Origin: Planctomycetia bacterium
GTDB taxonomy: Bacteria > Planctomycetota > Planctomycetia > Gemmatales > Gemmataceae
NCBI GenBank assembly: GCA_022616395.1
Contig: JAKEEV010000419.1
Coordinates: 1-14,498, forward strand
DNA: 14,498 bases
Direction of reading: 5' to 3'
Shown here: one piece after another, positions 14,423 to 14,498 of the stretch
Numbering within the stretch: position 1 is the first letter of the stretch
Layout: every line of letters begins with the position of its first letter
Made by a program: the position numbers and the translations under genes
The notes under the pieces: generated by a model
The model's input: the letters and a program-made list of their open reading frames with translations, nothing else
Database searches by the model: none
Told to the model about the DNA's origin: nothing

Positions 14423-14498
14423 GGGAGTGTATCGGAATCGAACTTTCGCACAATTCACGGCGAAAACCGCATTCCACAACCCAAGCGGCGCAAAAAGC

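Overview
This GC-rich window looks like chromosomal DNA from a planctomycete, most likely the Gemmata group (Gemmataceae). The reasons are a secreted tricorn-type protease, an EF-hand protein embedded in Gly-rich repeats, many lipoprotein or signal-peptide proteins of unrecognised family, weak Shine-Dalgarno signals, and intergenic gaps packed with GC-rich palindromes. The taxonomic call is inference from style and protein families; no rRNA or tRNA gene is visible.

Layout. 113-3406 (-): exported tricorn-like WD40/PDZ/S41 protease. 3839-5230 (+): secreted Gly-rich protein with four EF-hand loops, divergent from the protease. 5231-5624: a strong bidirectional hairpin terminator followed by a cluster of unrelated palindromic repeats, including a perfect 30-bp inverted repeat. 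5625-7160 (-): solute-binding-type lipoprotein without a visible permease. 7473-8237 (+): FHA-domain protein. 8242-8403: nested inverted repeats (MITE/REP-like) just before mutY. 8425-9561 (+): MutY adenine glycosylase with Glu where the catalytic Asp is expected. 9569-10159 (-): small secreted protein, tail to tail with mutY. 10389-12872 (+): a three-gene operon described below. 12873-13327: palindromic repeats. 13328-14242 (+): lipoprotein of unknown function. The last 256 bases hold no gene I can support, only a candidate promoter pointing out of the window.

The main find is the operon at 10389-12872. Gene 1 encodes a 134-residue precursor with a textbook twin-arginine (TAT) signal and a C-terminal core of ten Phe-X-Asn triplets set in Gly-rich 13-residue repeats. 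Gene 2, 25 bases downstream, encodes a radical SAM/SPASM enzyme resembling the GrrM/OscB cyclophane (triceptide) maturases. Gene 3 overlaps gene 2 by ATGA and is a 288-residue protein I do not recognise. The simplest reading is a RiPP pathway: the maturase crosslinks Phe to Asn in each F-X-N motif in the cytoplasm, and the rigid product leaves through the TAT pathway. Gene 3 may be a further tailoring, carrier or recognition protein. The enzyme class is known. The combination of TAT leader, ten identical-type triads and this third gene looks like an uncharacterised branch.

The other genes appear to be independent single transcription units on alternating strands, and I see no functional link from them to the RiPP operon.
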